DNA of 64,000 nt from Capsicum annuum (Eukaryota; Streptophyta; Magnoliopsida; Solanales; Solanaceae), in NCBI RefSeq assembly GCF_002878395.1, contig NC_061121.1, positions 19,530,510 to 19,594,509 on the forward strand, given 5' to 3'. Shown in pieces: positions 47,166-58,252 of the stretch. Position numbers and translations under genes: made by a program. A model generated the notes under the pieces. It did not search any database. It was not told the origin of the DNA and saw only the letters and a list, made by a program, of their open reading frames with translations. How positions within the stretch are numbered: position 1 is the stretch's first letter; the number at the start of each line of letters is the position of its first letter.

Positions 47166-48159
47166 ACTTATAGTTATGAGATGTCTAATAGAGGCGATAT
47201 GCTTGTTGATATTATGTCTCCTAGATGTGAGATGCCTTCTATATATGAGATGATTATAGATATGCTACGATTTATAAATACGATTATTGATATGAGTCCC
47301 GGATATGTATATAGACCTAAGGCCATGATTATGATGATGTGATTATTCCGAATAAATTAATGGGCCAAGAGTCGTGTTATGGTACTGATTAAATATCCAA
47401 GAAGTGTTTATCATTGTGAATGATGTGATTGCGATTTATGAATATGAATATGTATATGCTTGTATACACATCTCTCCGGTATAGGACGGAGGAAGATGCG
47501 GTATGATGCTTATTATTCCACTGATTGAATACTGGTGATGGCATGCATAGGTTTGGTACGTTCATGATTATTTATCATTATAAATGATGTGATTATAGCC
47601 GAAATATGATCTTATGATTTTTCTTCTTGTTAGACGATTAAGCTATGTGGTAACTAGTTGTCTATTAGCTAACTATTGTACTTGATGACTAGGAAGCTAA
47701 TGTATTAGTTAATGAATCTTGCTTAGTTGGAACATGGTAGCTATTGATGGTCAGTTAATGAATGATGTCATTTAATAAAAGATGGTTAGGCGACAAGTTG
47801 TAATGTGTTGTCTAGTAATGATTAACAAAAATAGGATGAATAGTTGATAATAATGAATGGTGGATAAATGACGATTTTTAATCTAATGATGAACCTAGAC
47901 TAGATGTTAGACATTGACTGTTAAATGAATAGTGGTTAGTTGTTATCTCGTGAACAAAGATTATGTGAAGGATAATGTTTAGGCTAATAACTAGATGTTA
48001 TGTGATGACCAGCGAACTAGTGGTTTAATAATAGTAAATGTTTGTTAGCTAATAACGAGTAATTGAGATGTATTAATAAGATAGATATCTTTTATGAGTA
48101 TATCGGCTTGCGTCTGTGCACCTATTATATGCCTATATTTATGTGTCGAGAGTTGTGAT

Positions 48160-48395
48160 GATACATTGATACCATACAAGGCCGTAGGATATTATGATGA
48201 TATTGATACCCGGTTCGAGTCCGAAGGATACTATTGAGATAATATTGATACCCGACAAGGTCAGAGGATATAATGATGATATTGATACCCGGTTCGAGTC
48301 CAGAGGATACTATTGAGATGATATTGATACCCAATTTGAGTTCGGAGGCTATTGAAATGATATTGATACCCGGTGAAGCCGAAGGTTGATGACGA
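48160..48395. repeat. Minisatellite GATATTGATACCCGGTTCGAG in the LTR
   Basis: Six units starting ATATTGATACCC, alternating between CGGTTCGAGTC and CGACAAGG-type continuations and followed by GGATA.TAT. The antisense frame 48487-48125 (YQYYLNS/ INIISIVS-like repeats) is a by-product. Confidence 0.88.
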
Positions 48396-49678
48396 TGATG
48401 ATGGTCCTGATGAGGACAGTTATGATGCATTATGATATTGATGGTATATTTTGCATTTATTCCGCATCGCCCATCACCAGTATGCACCTATGTCTATCAG
48501 CCGGTATGGGATGATTGCATAGATATGGGTGAAGAATATGCCTTGTGTTAGTATATGTTGATTGAACCTTCCGAGTCTGGGGCAATGGGGTACACATAGG
48601 CTCGACTAGGTATTTGGTTGTCCGAAGTAGCCGGCTATTTATGATGTTATTGATATTGTTATTATCATGGTTATGATCATTATTATGGCTAGCTTATGAT
48701 AGATTGGTCATGGATCCGATATTGGGATTGAGGTATGTCTTCAACCTTTCCTATCTTATGATTACATTACTATGCACGATTATTCTATGTCTAGCCATAT
48801 GGATTAGAAATCCTAAGTATGTTGGTATTGAATCCTGGTAGTATTATAAGAAGGTCTTAAAATGAGAACATGATGATCTAGGTTATGTTTGAGATGACCT
48901 CCTGTTTATATGTATTATATATATATATATATATATAGTTATATGAAGTCATCGGGTATCTCTTTCTTTGTTGTTCATATTGTATAGTCGTTCCTTCGCC
49001 TTATATATTACAATATATCTTTCTTTCGCTCTTTACTATATATTGGCCTGAGATATACAGTATAGCTTTGGCATATATTGAATGTAGCTGGAATAAGATA
49101 GTTCACCTTGATACTTCCTCAGTCTCATTATGTTAGACTCTTGGACATAAATAGGATAGTTGTCCCTTGTTATTCTCATCGACTTATTACATGATTTATG
49201 GACTCTTGGTTGTAGTTTCCATTCTGTTTATATGTTATATATATCTACTTTACCTTTGGAGCTCAGTTGGCAGTTATCTACTGAGTACCATTCGTTTGGT
49301 ACTCATACTACACCTCTGCAGCCTGCAGATCATAGTACGAGTTATCGCCGTTGATGTGTGCATCGTGTGGAGTAGCCCTGATTCGAAAACTTAAAGTGAG
49401 CTCCTGACGTTCGGAGTATTACTTATCTCTCTCCTATGTATTAGACTAGCCTCTAAGTTGATATATCACTTTTGTACTCTTATTATGTTTAGAAGCTCTT
49501 GTACTGATACCACCAGGTTTTGAAATTCATCCATGTATTGATCTTTATCTCATATATTCCACATTCTTTTTCTTATGTTATTAAGTACTCCGTTACTAGC
49601 CATTCCGGACTATAGGTTGGCTTGCCTACTGGTGGGTTATGGTAGGCGCCATCATAACCTGAAAAGTTGGGTCGTGAC

Positions 49679-50275
49679 AAAAGAGGTGGTCATTTGGATG
49701 AAATTTAGGCCAGTTTATTCTGTGCGTATATGTGCATGAGAGCACCAATTGCAATGTCCCACAACATGAAACGATCTGACTATTCCAATTTGATAACAAG
49801 CAAGGAAAATATGTATCTGAATGATTAGAATGGTCAGTAAACGAACACAATTCCTACTCAAAGGCGAAAGAGCTGTAACCTTCAATCCAAATCAACAAGT
49901 AGGAACAATAGTTAACTGAACCACATTGAGTAACAGGCTGAGCAACTCTGATGAATAAAATGCATATGTGGATGTTTAGAGAACTTCATCCATGTTAATA
50001 CAAGATCATAATGTGCTAAAACTCTGACAATTTATCCACACCCACATCTTAGACAACAACAATAACCGATAGAGTGGGTTCGCGTTCCACATTAGTTAGG
50101 GAAGGACTGGTGGTCTGCTTAATTATACTTGTACAATCCCTCCGTCACAAACTTAACTTTTGGGATTGAGGTAGGATCAACTGGCATATCTTTACATCGC
50201 TCATTTCGATTTGGATTCCCTGTCCCATAGCTTGGGAAATGGACTTGATCAAATTTAATCTCGTCCTAATAAGTA
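49679..50275. other. Non-coding sequence, possible intron or flank remnant
   Basis: Moderate AT content and no domain in any frame. It might be part of the downstream intron of the helicase fragment, but no further helicase exon was found here. Confidence 0.4.
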
Positions 50276-50389
50276 TACTTTTAGCGACCAAATTATTGGC
50301 TCGTCCCTAAATGTTGGTCATACTTTTAGCGACCAAATTATTGGCTCGTCCCTAAATGTTGGTCTTAAATAGACCTTTTTCTTGTAGTG
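50276..50389. mobile_element. CACTA-type terminus with 45-bp tandem duplication
   Basis: The right edge AGACCTTTTTCTTGTAGTG (ending 50389) is the inverse of the CACTACAAGAAAAA terminus of CACTA elements. Just inside it, a 45-bp unit (TACTTTTAGCGACCAAATTA and following) is present twice without change (50276-50320 and 50321-50365). A matching left terminus was not found. Confidence 0.7.
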
Positions 50390-50528
50390 AATGTTGGACT
50401 TAGGATCGTAAAGCATTACAGCAACACTGGTATTTCCTAGAAGACATAATGATAACAAACAAATATAAGTAGGAATGTTCGTGAATCCCAGTGATCTAAT
50501 GAAAGCAATTCGAACATCAGCAGCTCAC

Positions 50529-52430
50529 CTGCTAGTCCTGTCCTACCAGAGCGATGAGTATACGCTTCAACATCGCGTGGCGGCTCACACTGACCATATA
50601 TATTAATTTCAGCATTCACAAATACCAGTAAGGTTTGAGCATCAAGTTGAATATGAACTTATTAATATCAAACCTGAATAATTAACTGGACGTTATCAAT
50701 ATCCAATCCAAGGGCTGCTACATTTGTGGCCACTAATGTCAAGAATTTTCCTGATCTGAATCCAGAAAGTGTGATCTGGAACAGCATGCAACAATCAGGG
50801 TAACAGTTATTATTTGGGATTGAAGGAATCTAAATTCAAAACTATAAAATTTGTTGGAGTCGTCAAGGAATGTGACAAATAGTCAACTCATGCAAAGAGC
50901 CCTTTTGGCTTTATACTTTTAGCCATCTACAACAGAAGGTGATTGATTACATCTGGAGAAACTCTCAGCCTCTTTTTCTTTTTTTTTCGGACGAAGGTTA
51001 AGTAGAAATTTTTATCCTCTTAAAAGCTGCAAAGTCACTAAAAAGAGAGTAGGAAAGATTGCAAAAGAGAGAACGCCAGAAGACATAACATATTTTAAAC
51101 AAAATTTTACCTCACGCTGGGGCTGTTGAATCTCTCCATGCAAAGCACGTGCCCCAAGGCAATATGCCAGCTAGCTCCGAAGCATAACCCCTTGTCTCAG
51201 TGAAAATAATTGTGCGTCCACCACTGATATTTCATGGCAAAAAGGACAGAAAATGATCTCATAAGTTGATTGCCATTCTAAAAATCGCACACGGACAGAT
51301 ACTAAAGAAGGAGAAATAACCAACCTGCTGTAGCAGAGAAGGATATCAGGAATCAGCTGAGATCTGGCTGAACCAGAGCATTGTATAATCAGAGGCAGAG
51401 CTAGCCCTCTTTAGGGGGTTCGTCCGAACCCCCTTCGATGGGAAAATATACTATTAATGCATGATTAAAATTACTTTTTATGTGGTTATAGTAGGTGTTG
51501 AACCCCCTTCGACTTAGTTTTCTTTGAATATTGAACCCCCTTGCTTGAAATACTGGCTCCGCCTCTGCGTATAATAATATGCCTCACATTCTTACTGGCC
51601 TTCATTTTCTCATCACCAACAAGATCAACTGTTTTCTTATCAGGTTTGAGAAACTTTGAAGATATCTGCCACCAGAAACAGATGACTATTCAGGAGAGAA
51701 AAGAAAACGAAAGCCTAGGAACAGAAGTTGTACATCTTCTACCCCCAAGGTAGGCTTTTTTCCAAGTCCTGGACGAAGCAATTTGTTTCGAAATAAACTA
51801 AGGGTTATGATATACTCCCCTGCTGATTAGTATTTATAGAAAAAGAGGGATAAGAAACTAACATGCTTCACCCAGCTTGGCAAAGTGGCACTGAAAAGAA
51901 GTATTTGAACTTGGCTTGCATCCTCTACCTCGGGCCTTCAAAAGTAAAAAGAGAAAGTACAAGAAAAAGCATAACAAAATCAGTAACCACAATATGACAA
52001 AGACCCTGGAAATGACATCTAACGTACAAACAAATTTCAGCTCTCAAAGGATATTACACTGGTATTAATGATAGCACCAGATAAAGAGAGGGTAAAAGTT
52101 CAGATAATAAGGTTAAGATAACACTGAGTAGCACCGTACCTAATATAAATTTAACATCATCAACAAAACCAATTTTCAACATTTCATCAACTTCATCAAG
52201 AACACGGAACTGTAGAGACCTGAAATCAATATTTCCTCTTTCGATGTGGTCCTGCAGCAAATTTGCAAGGAGTGAATCTAAAATCTCTGAAGTATGAAAA
52301 CATAACAACAACGAATATTCCAGAATCACCAAATATAAGACCATTTATACACTACCTTAACTCTTCCAGGAGTACCTACGACGATATCAACTCCTCTTTT
52401 CAATTGATGCACTATATCTTTATTAGCAAT
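50529..52430 (-). pseudogene. DEAD-box RNA helicase fragment, RH7-like, introns retained
   Basis: Minus strand. Exons, with GT/AG sites visible at nearly all borders: to 52356 from about 52430 (VDIVVGTPGRVK, motif Ib); 52251-52140 (DHIERGNIDFRSLQFRVLDE, motif II as DEVD); about 51937-51863 (ILLFSATLPSWVKH, motif III); 51665-51325 (ISSKFLKPDKKTVDLVGDEK, then SQLIPDILLCYS), interrupted by a MITE; 51223-51111 (GGRTIIFTETRGYASELAG, motif IV); 50775-50674 ([20 protein letters not shown], motif V); 50589-50529 (CEPPRDVEAYTHRSGRTGLA, motif VI). The Q motif, Walker-A motif I, motif Ia and the C-terminal tail are absent. A one-base insertion (CCTTGGGG) shifts the frame in the motif IV exon. Intact relatives are nucleolar RNA helicases; this copy is dead. 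Confidence 0.9.
51390..51567. mobile_element. hAT-type MITE inside a helicase exon
   Basis: Inverted ends CAGAGGCAGAGCTAG and CTGGCTCCGCCTCTG, 178 bp. It is flanked by TGTATAAT (51382-51389) and CGTATAAT (51568-51575), an 8-bp duplication with one mismatch. Removing it rejoins helicase residues VRHIII and QCSGSARSQ in frame. Same family as the MITE at 31476-31662. Confidence 0.9.
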
Positions 52431-52797
52431 GGTTAACTTTGTTTAACAAGTATATAATATACCACTTAAAAGTGCAGAGTTTATTCCATTCAGCTTAACC
52501 TAGCCTTACATATGGCGTTTGCATCCAAAATCTGATGATCATATTTTGTGTACCCATCATACAAAATTACAAAGGCTATAACAAGCCCTTACAGATGGCA
52601 CTTGCATTCAAGAATTAATGATCATACTTTGTGTACCAATCAGGTAAAATGACAGAGGCCACATCAATGCACACCTACAGTCTAATAATTCACATTGGAT
52701 TAATAATGGAACAGAGATATACAACGGTATGTAACCAAAAGCAGTTTAATTACACAGAGACCTGGTAAAACTATTAAAGTCAGATCATCCAGAAATT
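52431..52797. other. Spacer between helicase and kinase fragments
   Basis: Contains an imperfect direct repeat (TTACATATGGCGTTTGCAT near 52504 and TTACAGATGGCACTTGCAT near 52588, about 84 bp apart, both followed by TGATCATA.TTTGTGTACC). No coding sequence recognised. Confidence 0.6.
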
Positions 52798-53072
52798 TCA
52801 AGCAAATCTAGGTTTTGGCATGGGCATTGATGAAACATTTTGATGTAATGAAGCAGTTTGATATACATGACCAAGCTTTTGGATTCAATGATGGAGCCCT
52901 TTCTTGTGATCTTGACAAATTGACTTCTGAACAAGATTCAGAGTTCCATCATGAGCGACTGATGATTCAAACTGCTCCAGTACCTTCACAATCTGCCAAA
53001 ACTCAGGTCTCTTTTCAGGTTGCAAAGCCCAACACAGTTCAATTAAAGCTCTCATGGCTGGAGGGAGGTCCC
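52798..53072 (-). pseudogene. Raf-like protein kinase, C-terminal fragment
   Basis: Minus strand, from about 53072: DLPPAMRALIELCWALQPEK, RPEFWQIVKVLEQFESSVAH, DGTLNLVQKSICQDHKKGLH, then a TGA at the position of a tryptophan, IQKLG and the terminal PMPKPRFA with TGA at 52798-52800. These are kinase subdomain XI and the C-tail of plant group C Raf-like kinases of the HT1 kind. Everything upstream (ATP site, catalytic loop) is missing. The join at 53072 has no splice acceptor and abuts a repeat that includes a hairpin, so this is a broken fragment and not an exon of a longer gene here. Confidence 0.85.
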
Positions 53073-53084
53073 AAAATTGTCAGC

Positions 53085-53165
53085 GGGTGCGCGTCGGATT
53101 CTCAAAAAGTAGTGTATTTTTGGAGAATCCGACGTGGGTGCGGCATCAAAAGTGAAGAGTTCGTG
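53085..53165. repeat. GC-rich hairpin repeat
   Basis: GTCGGATTCTC (53093-53103) and GAGAATCCGAC (53123-53133) form an 11-bp perfect stem around a 19-base loop. Flanks of GCGGGTGCGC and GGGTGCGGCATC resemble the dispersed nightshade repeat with GGATCCGACACGGGTGCG-like sequence (recognised from general knowledge). Confidence 0.75.
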
Positions 53166-53169
53166 CAAC

Positions 53170-54389
53170 GTAGGTCAAGACAACATAGAAGAATACATAC
53201 AGATGTTGGACAAGAATTTCTTACCATACTAATACTGACATCAGCCCATTGTATCCAAGAATTGCTTGAAAAGCTGAAGAAATTATCATAGCACCCTGTG
53301 TTGCAGATGAAAAAGTAAAAGAATTCACTTCTGCAAAAGAGAGAGACATGGTTTATCCTTAAAATAGTTCCAGACATACATGAGTTTACCATTAGGAGTC
53401 ATCCCATAAGTGAACACTATTGTAAGGCTACAGAACAAGGATGGAGAAGTAGCAACTTCAGTCAGCTAGTTCAAAGTTAGTAGTTTGTATGAACGCAAAG
53501 TCTGCTAAATGTCAACGATCTTTTTTCCGAACAAACAAAACGTGAAATGTAATGAAACAACTGTGAGAAAACCATCTTATTACTATCATTATTCATTGTC
53601 CACTACCTTCCTCATATATATACAAAGTGAAAAAGTGATAATGAATACAAGCACATAGCAAAAGCAGGTTCCTTAGTGAAGCTTGTTGGCAAGATTGCAT
53701 TGCTTTCTGATTTCACCCTTTGTTGCAATCAGTGGATTATTCTCGGAAAGAATAGTGATGGCTCTTCAGAATTCCTTGAAGAAATATATAAGGTTCACTT
53801 CTTGAGCATAGAAAAATTGTAATTCGGAAAAATTGTGACGCAATTGAGGTAAAATAACATCACATTTATTTTTGAACAGAAACTTGTTCTCCAAGAAACT
53901 TTGATATGCTAATTATTCTGATCACCGTTTAAGAAATTTACCTTTAGATACCAATATTATTTACAATACTCCAGGTTCAACTGAGGGTCTGCTTGTGGAT
54001 ACAAATGGCGCATGTACAGATATTGTCATCATTATGGTGAGGTCGTTCTTATAATTGTTCTGCTGCTTCGTGACATTACCCTTATGTGCAATAAAGGACA
54101 TGACATCTTTATGCGTCCACGTATGTATCTTCTGAGAAATCACACAGAAACAGTTTAGGTGAATTCAAAGTCTCAAATCTCTCGTAAAAATGATGCAGAA
54201 TAACTGTATCAAAAAGCATCCAACAATTACGGTAAAATACATAAGAGGAGATGCACACAGAGAACAAAGAATAACATGTGTTTTAGCTTGTATCGGCAAG
54301 AAAACATGTGCTATTGCTTGTATTCAGTAGAGGAGCAGGTACGTTGGACTTCGTTATACATTCTGGTGGCAGCAACACAATAGAGAGTA
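53170..54389. other. Non-coding spacer
   Basis: No domain recognised on either strand. Confidence 0.4.
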
Positions 54390-54482
54390 TTATTTATCCG
54401 TTTTAGCTTCTTTTCTATTTTTCATTTCCTTGAGCTCATAACCAAAAAGATCCTCCAAATCAGGGCAAGCGGGCAACATCAA
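54390..54482 (-). other. Exon-like fragment of unknown protein
   Basis: Minus strand frame LPACPDLEDLFGYELKEMKN, then RKEAKTDK and a TAA at 54390-54392. The charged composition and clean stop look like a protein C-terminus. A second exon-like piece, NVLIREQKALKDHIIYKK, lies upstream at about 54830-54773 between an AG and a GT. Whether they belong together is not known; the family was not recognised. Confidence 0.35.
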
Positions 54483-54984
54483 ACAGATAAAAAAAAGGTT
54501 TCAAATGAAACTATTAAAACCAAAATGAAAGCTTCAACATAGATTCAAAATCCTGATGTGAAAGTAAACCATCACTTTAACTAAAAGAAGGGTAAAAAGA
54601 ACGCTGAACTTTTTTCCAGCTTTAAGTCATGCAAAAAATTTACACCTGTTATTTTCATTGACAATGTCAAGATATAAAGCTCAAACAAAAATATCTCTAA
54701 ACTATCATTTAAATGTCAACAAAAGCAAAACATAAAACGAATTAAATTAGAGTAACGTGAATCTAACCTTTTTATAAATGATGTGATCTTTTAGTGCTTT
54801 CTGTTCACGAATGAGGACATTCTGCAGATTCTCCAAGAATTAATCATGTGTAAAATGAAGCTTTACCTTGTATGATTAAACTAAAATAAGAAAATGCATA
54901 AATTAGACTTCTTCAAAAGCTGTATGATCATACATGTCAGACAAATCTGTAAAAGCTAATAATTTGCTGCCAAAAGCAAAATGC

Positions 54985-55200
54985 TAAAAAATATTCCTTA
55001 CAGCTTTTCTGATAAAAGGTAAGTGCATCATGAACTTCCCACAATGACGATGCAACATTGATTTCAAGTACTCTTTTTCTTGGGTCCATCGATTTAAATA
55101 AGTCAACAAGTTTCAACATTAAAAAATGGTCTACATATTTCTTGGCAACCCTTTGCATCAAGATAGACTTGACAGATAATGCTAAGGAACAAAGCACGTC
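54985..55200 (-). pseudogene. PP2A B56 (B') regulatory subunit fragment
   Basis: Minus strand: [20 protein letters not shown], then MDPRKR. After a two-base frameshift comes [20 protein letters not shown], then IRKAVRNIF. This is the central HEAT-like region of B56 subunits, where SEDPREREYLKT and an HRIYGKFM motif are typical (family knowledge). Similarity ends near 54985, and upstream only DAK remains before it. The fragment lacks most of the subunit, so it cannot direct PP2A. Confidence 0.8.
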
Positions 55201-55639
55201 CCCAATTTAACACTGCATGTCCAAAAAAATTCAAAAATTCAATCTGCACGATTACGCGGTGGAAATTCCAACAATGAACTAATTTAACCCACAAATCTGT
55301 ACTCAAAACAAAGCATGAAGAAAAAGAGGAAAAACTGAATCGAAACAGCAAACATACCTGAAGATGAGAAGAATCTGATACGGGAATGATCTACGAAGTG
55401 CTAAAATAGTCCACAACACAAGGAGAAACCGAGAGCAAGATAGAGACAAGTCACGGTAACAACGCAAATACACGAGATAAAGAAGACAAGATACAAACAT
55501 ACAAAGTGAAATAAGATAAGAGATAGGCAAGATGACATAAGATCTTACGAAGCAATGAGAACCAACACGTGCATTGAACGAAGAGACCTCAAAGTCGCAA
55601 TAATCAAACACCAATCTTCTTACGGTGACCGCTAAGGGA

Positions 55640-56125
55640 ATCAACTCACCTCAAGAAACACCGTTTCTAAGCAAATGTCAATATTGGCTTTTCCGAACCC
55701 TAAACTACAATAGCTTTTCCAAGCCCTAACTAAAACTATACTAAGGTGTTCTACTCTCAAAGAGAGGACTTTCAATGTTTCAATATTTCATCATTCAAAA
55801 GCTTAAGTGAAAAGACCTAAAAGAGACTTTATATAGCCTTATTACATAATGGAGCACAAAATGACTCCAATACCCTTAATAAGGTGGAGAGGCCATGGAG
55901 TATTACTTGGACAAGGCTAAGCGACCAAAATACCCTTAACGAAGGGCCCAAAACTGTGAGTCCTCAATCCTCAATGCTCCAAGCAATCTTCCACGCGCGG
56001 GATTGCTCTTTGGTGTACTCTAATCGGCCCCTCCATGTAGGATCCCATGTCCTCAATACGACCAAAGCTTGATGCCCGACGTACTGACTTCGAATGATGT
56101 CATTGAAAGCTAAGGTGGCCATTTG
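55640..56125 (-). mobile_element. LTR-like fragment related to the element at 37-40 kb
   Basis: Shares the layout and phrases of the LTRs at 37027-37612 and 39229-39925: CTTTTCCAAGCCCTA, CTCTCAAAGAGAGGA-type, TTTATATAGCC, AATACCCTTAA, then a gene-like end with GACCAAAGCTTGATGCC. The ends and a target duplication were not determined. Confidence 0.5.
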
Positions 56126-56448
56126 AATCATATCAGAATCGGAGATGAGAAAGTTGGATTTTTGGAATTTGAAGAAAAAAGATAGAGAAGATCGTTAGAA
56201 ATCTCTAAAAAGCACTGGTTATGCGGAAATAATTTTGCGGTGGAGACCGGAGAGGATCGGTAAAGATTATCCATACATAATGACAATTTTGCCCTCAAAA
56301 TATTATGCTTATTTACTAATGTGCCCTTGGTCGTCCAGGGACTCCCTTTTCTATACAGTAGTAATTAAAATCCACTTGGGAGTTTATTGTTGTTCATTGG
56401 ACCAACTGATGCAAGAAAGAGAGGCACAATATCAGATCCTTTAGTGCA
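56126..56448. other. Spacer
   Basis: No feature recognised. Confidence 0.4.
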
Positions 56449-56456
56449 TATAGAAT

Positions 56457-57334
56457 TAGGGCTGCTTATCGGTTGGATCGATTGGATAATATTTTAGCGG
56501 TTCGGCTTATTGATTATCGGTTTTTAAATATACTAATCCGCTAGCCATCCAATAAGATAACGGTTAGTTCAGTATCGGATTAGCAATTAACGGATGGTTA
56601 TCGGATGGTGTAACGGATAAATTTAAGAGAGAATGAAATATTGAGCGATTATTGATAGTTCCTTTGTTTCTTCACCGACTAAGTTGTTTGTTTAATATTA
56701 TTGATCTATTTATTAATCTTTTAAGCTTCTTGAGTTTTGTTCGTGTAGTTATTTAATAGGTTAAAACATCGAATCAAATAAGATTTTCTTCTAAATCTAT
56801 AATGTATGTAGAAACATTTTTAATTACTGGATTGACAGAAAAAAATTAAAACTTTAATACTATTTGAATTTTTATGTTTTATATCAAACTTTGTGAAGGA
56901 CACATTTGGGTTGTTTCATTTTTATTGCGGTTCTTTGTGTTGTCAAGAATAATTTATGTTTTGGTTTAAGAATTAATTTTAGATTTTCTTTACATTTTAG
57001 GGAGTCTGACTACACTTTATGGTTAGATGTCACAAAAAGTGGCATGTTATTTTCTAAACTAGGAAGTGAATAGAATAATAAATGGAGTTTTATATGTTGG
57101 ATTGACAAAAAATACTTATATATCTATGGGTAAAAATATAATTATAATAATTCTTAATGGGTTAACGGTTTACCCGATAAGAAAATTGAGTAATCCGTCC
57201 CCGCACCAATAAGCCATTAATTATAAAATTTTGATCCGTTCTCCAACCATTAATCCGATAATCCATTACCAATTAGCCAATAAATTAATGTTGCGGTTGG
57301 GTTAACGGTTACGGTTCGGTTTTGAACCGCCCTA
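56457..57334. mobile_element. Non-autonomous hAT element
   Basis: Ends TAGGGCTGCTTATCGGTTGG and GGTTCGGTTTTGAACCGCCC-TA, with repeated CGGTT/AACCG and TAACGG subterminal motifs on both sides. It is flanked by the perfect 8-bp duplication TATAGAAT (56449-56456 and 57335-57342). 878 bp, no transposase. Confidence 0.9.
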
Positions 57335-57342
57335 TATAGAAT

Positions 57343-57849
57343 CATTAACTCTCAATATTAACTGCCAAGCCTGACTAACAAGAAAATACTTGTAAGGAGT
57401 TGGGGCAAGAGTAGTTGATGTTGTTCCCTCCTCTGGCGACTTTCTCCTTCGCCTTTTCCCTTCTATTATCAGTAGCATTTGCCCCTCTTTCTTGCACCAG
57501 TCAGTACAATGAACAACAATAAACTCCCAAGTAGACTTTAATTACATGGAAACTAGGCAGGCACAGTATTTACTAAAGGATAGTGCACTTGTGTGTCATC
57601 CATTTTTTAAAATATAACGGACAAAACTTGTGAGCCATATTTCACAAGATAATTCTTTATAAATAGCACACATTTTTTGTGCGCTAAGCCTATTTACGTC
57701 CCCAATTAAAAACATGGCATATTTCGGTCACTTTTTAAGTTTGATGGCACATTTAGGTTCCGGATTTTGTTGTAGGCAGGGGTTTCGAACTTGAGACCTC
57801 CATTATGGAAGTCCCAAGTCAAAATATCTAAGCCACCCCGAAGGAATCT
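57343..57849. other. Spacer
   Basis: No gene recognised. It contains an isolated near-repeat of the TTATTGTTGTTCATTGGACC block seen near 56385 in inverse orientation (57500-57540, GAACAACAATAAACTCCCAA). Confidence 0.6.
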
Positions 57850-58185
57850 GTCAAATATTTTACCGAGATTCAGAGCTTAAACATGCTTCAGATAGGCCTT
57901 TAACAACACTTGTCAAAATATCTTACCAAGCATCAAGACTTAACAGCTTCAAACAAGCCTTTAACAACACTTTCCAAAATATCTTACCGAGCATCAAGGC
58001 TTAAACACGCTTCAAACAAGCCTTTAATAACAGTTCTCAAAATATCTTACCGAGCAACAAGGCTAAAACACACTTCAAACAATCCTTTAACAACACTTTT
58101 TAAAAGAGCTTACCGAGCATCAAGGCCTAAACATACTTCAAACAAGCCTTTAACAAGAGTTGTCAAAATATTTTACGTTTTAACT
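57850..58185. repeat. 61-63-bp minisatellite with open frame
   Basis: Five to six copies of a unit containing TCAAAATATCTTACCGAGC, AAGGCTTAAACA and CTTCAAACAAGCCTTTAACA. Because most units are 63 bp, one plus-strand frame (57910-58266) stays open through the array and repeats a 21-residue unit (SNKPLTTLSKISYRASRLKH). There is no evidence that it is translated. Confidence 0.9.
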
Positions 58186-58252
58186 ACTACTTCTACCAAA
58201 AACATGTGCCAGCAAATTTGTCAATCCTCTAACTATGCAAACCTTTTGCAAT

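Larger units (their letters stand above)
46131..49678 (+). mobile_element. Large gypsy-type LTR (solo or truncated)
   Basis: The 3' part has the usual nightshade gypsy LTR end: CTACTGAGTACCATTCG near 49280, a GGTGGGTTATGGTAGGCGCC block near 49632, and GGGTCGTGACA at the end (49678). The 5' end is less certain and is placed where Ulp1 similarity stops. No primer-binding site follows 49678, so no internal region is present here. The LTR contains two internal repeat arrays. No target duplication was recognised. Confidence 0.7.

Noticed and set aside
48125..48487. 120-codon repetitive minus-strand frame
   Set aside because: It is a by-product of the minisatellite in a gypsy LTR.
52815..53291. 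158-codon plus-strand open frame
   Set aside because: Its first half is antisense to the kinase fragment and its second half crosses the hairpin repeat; no domain is seen in this frame.
57850..58185. CRISPR-like spaced repeats
   Set aside because: The units are contiguous and degenerate with no unique spacers, and the DNA is a plant nuclear genome.
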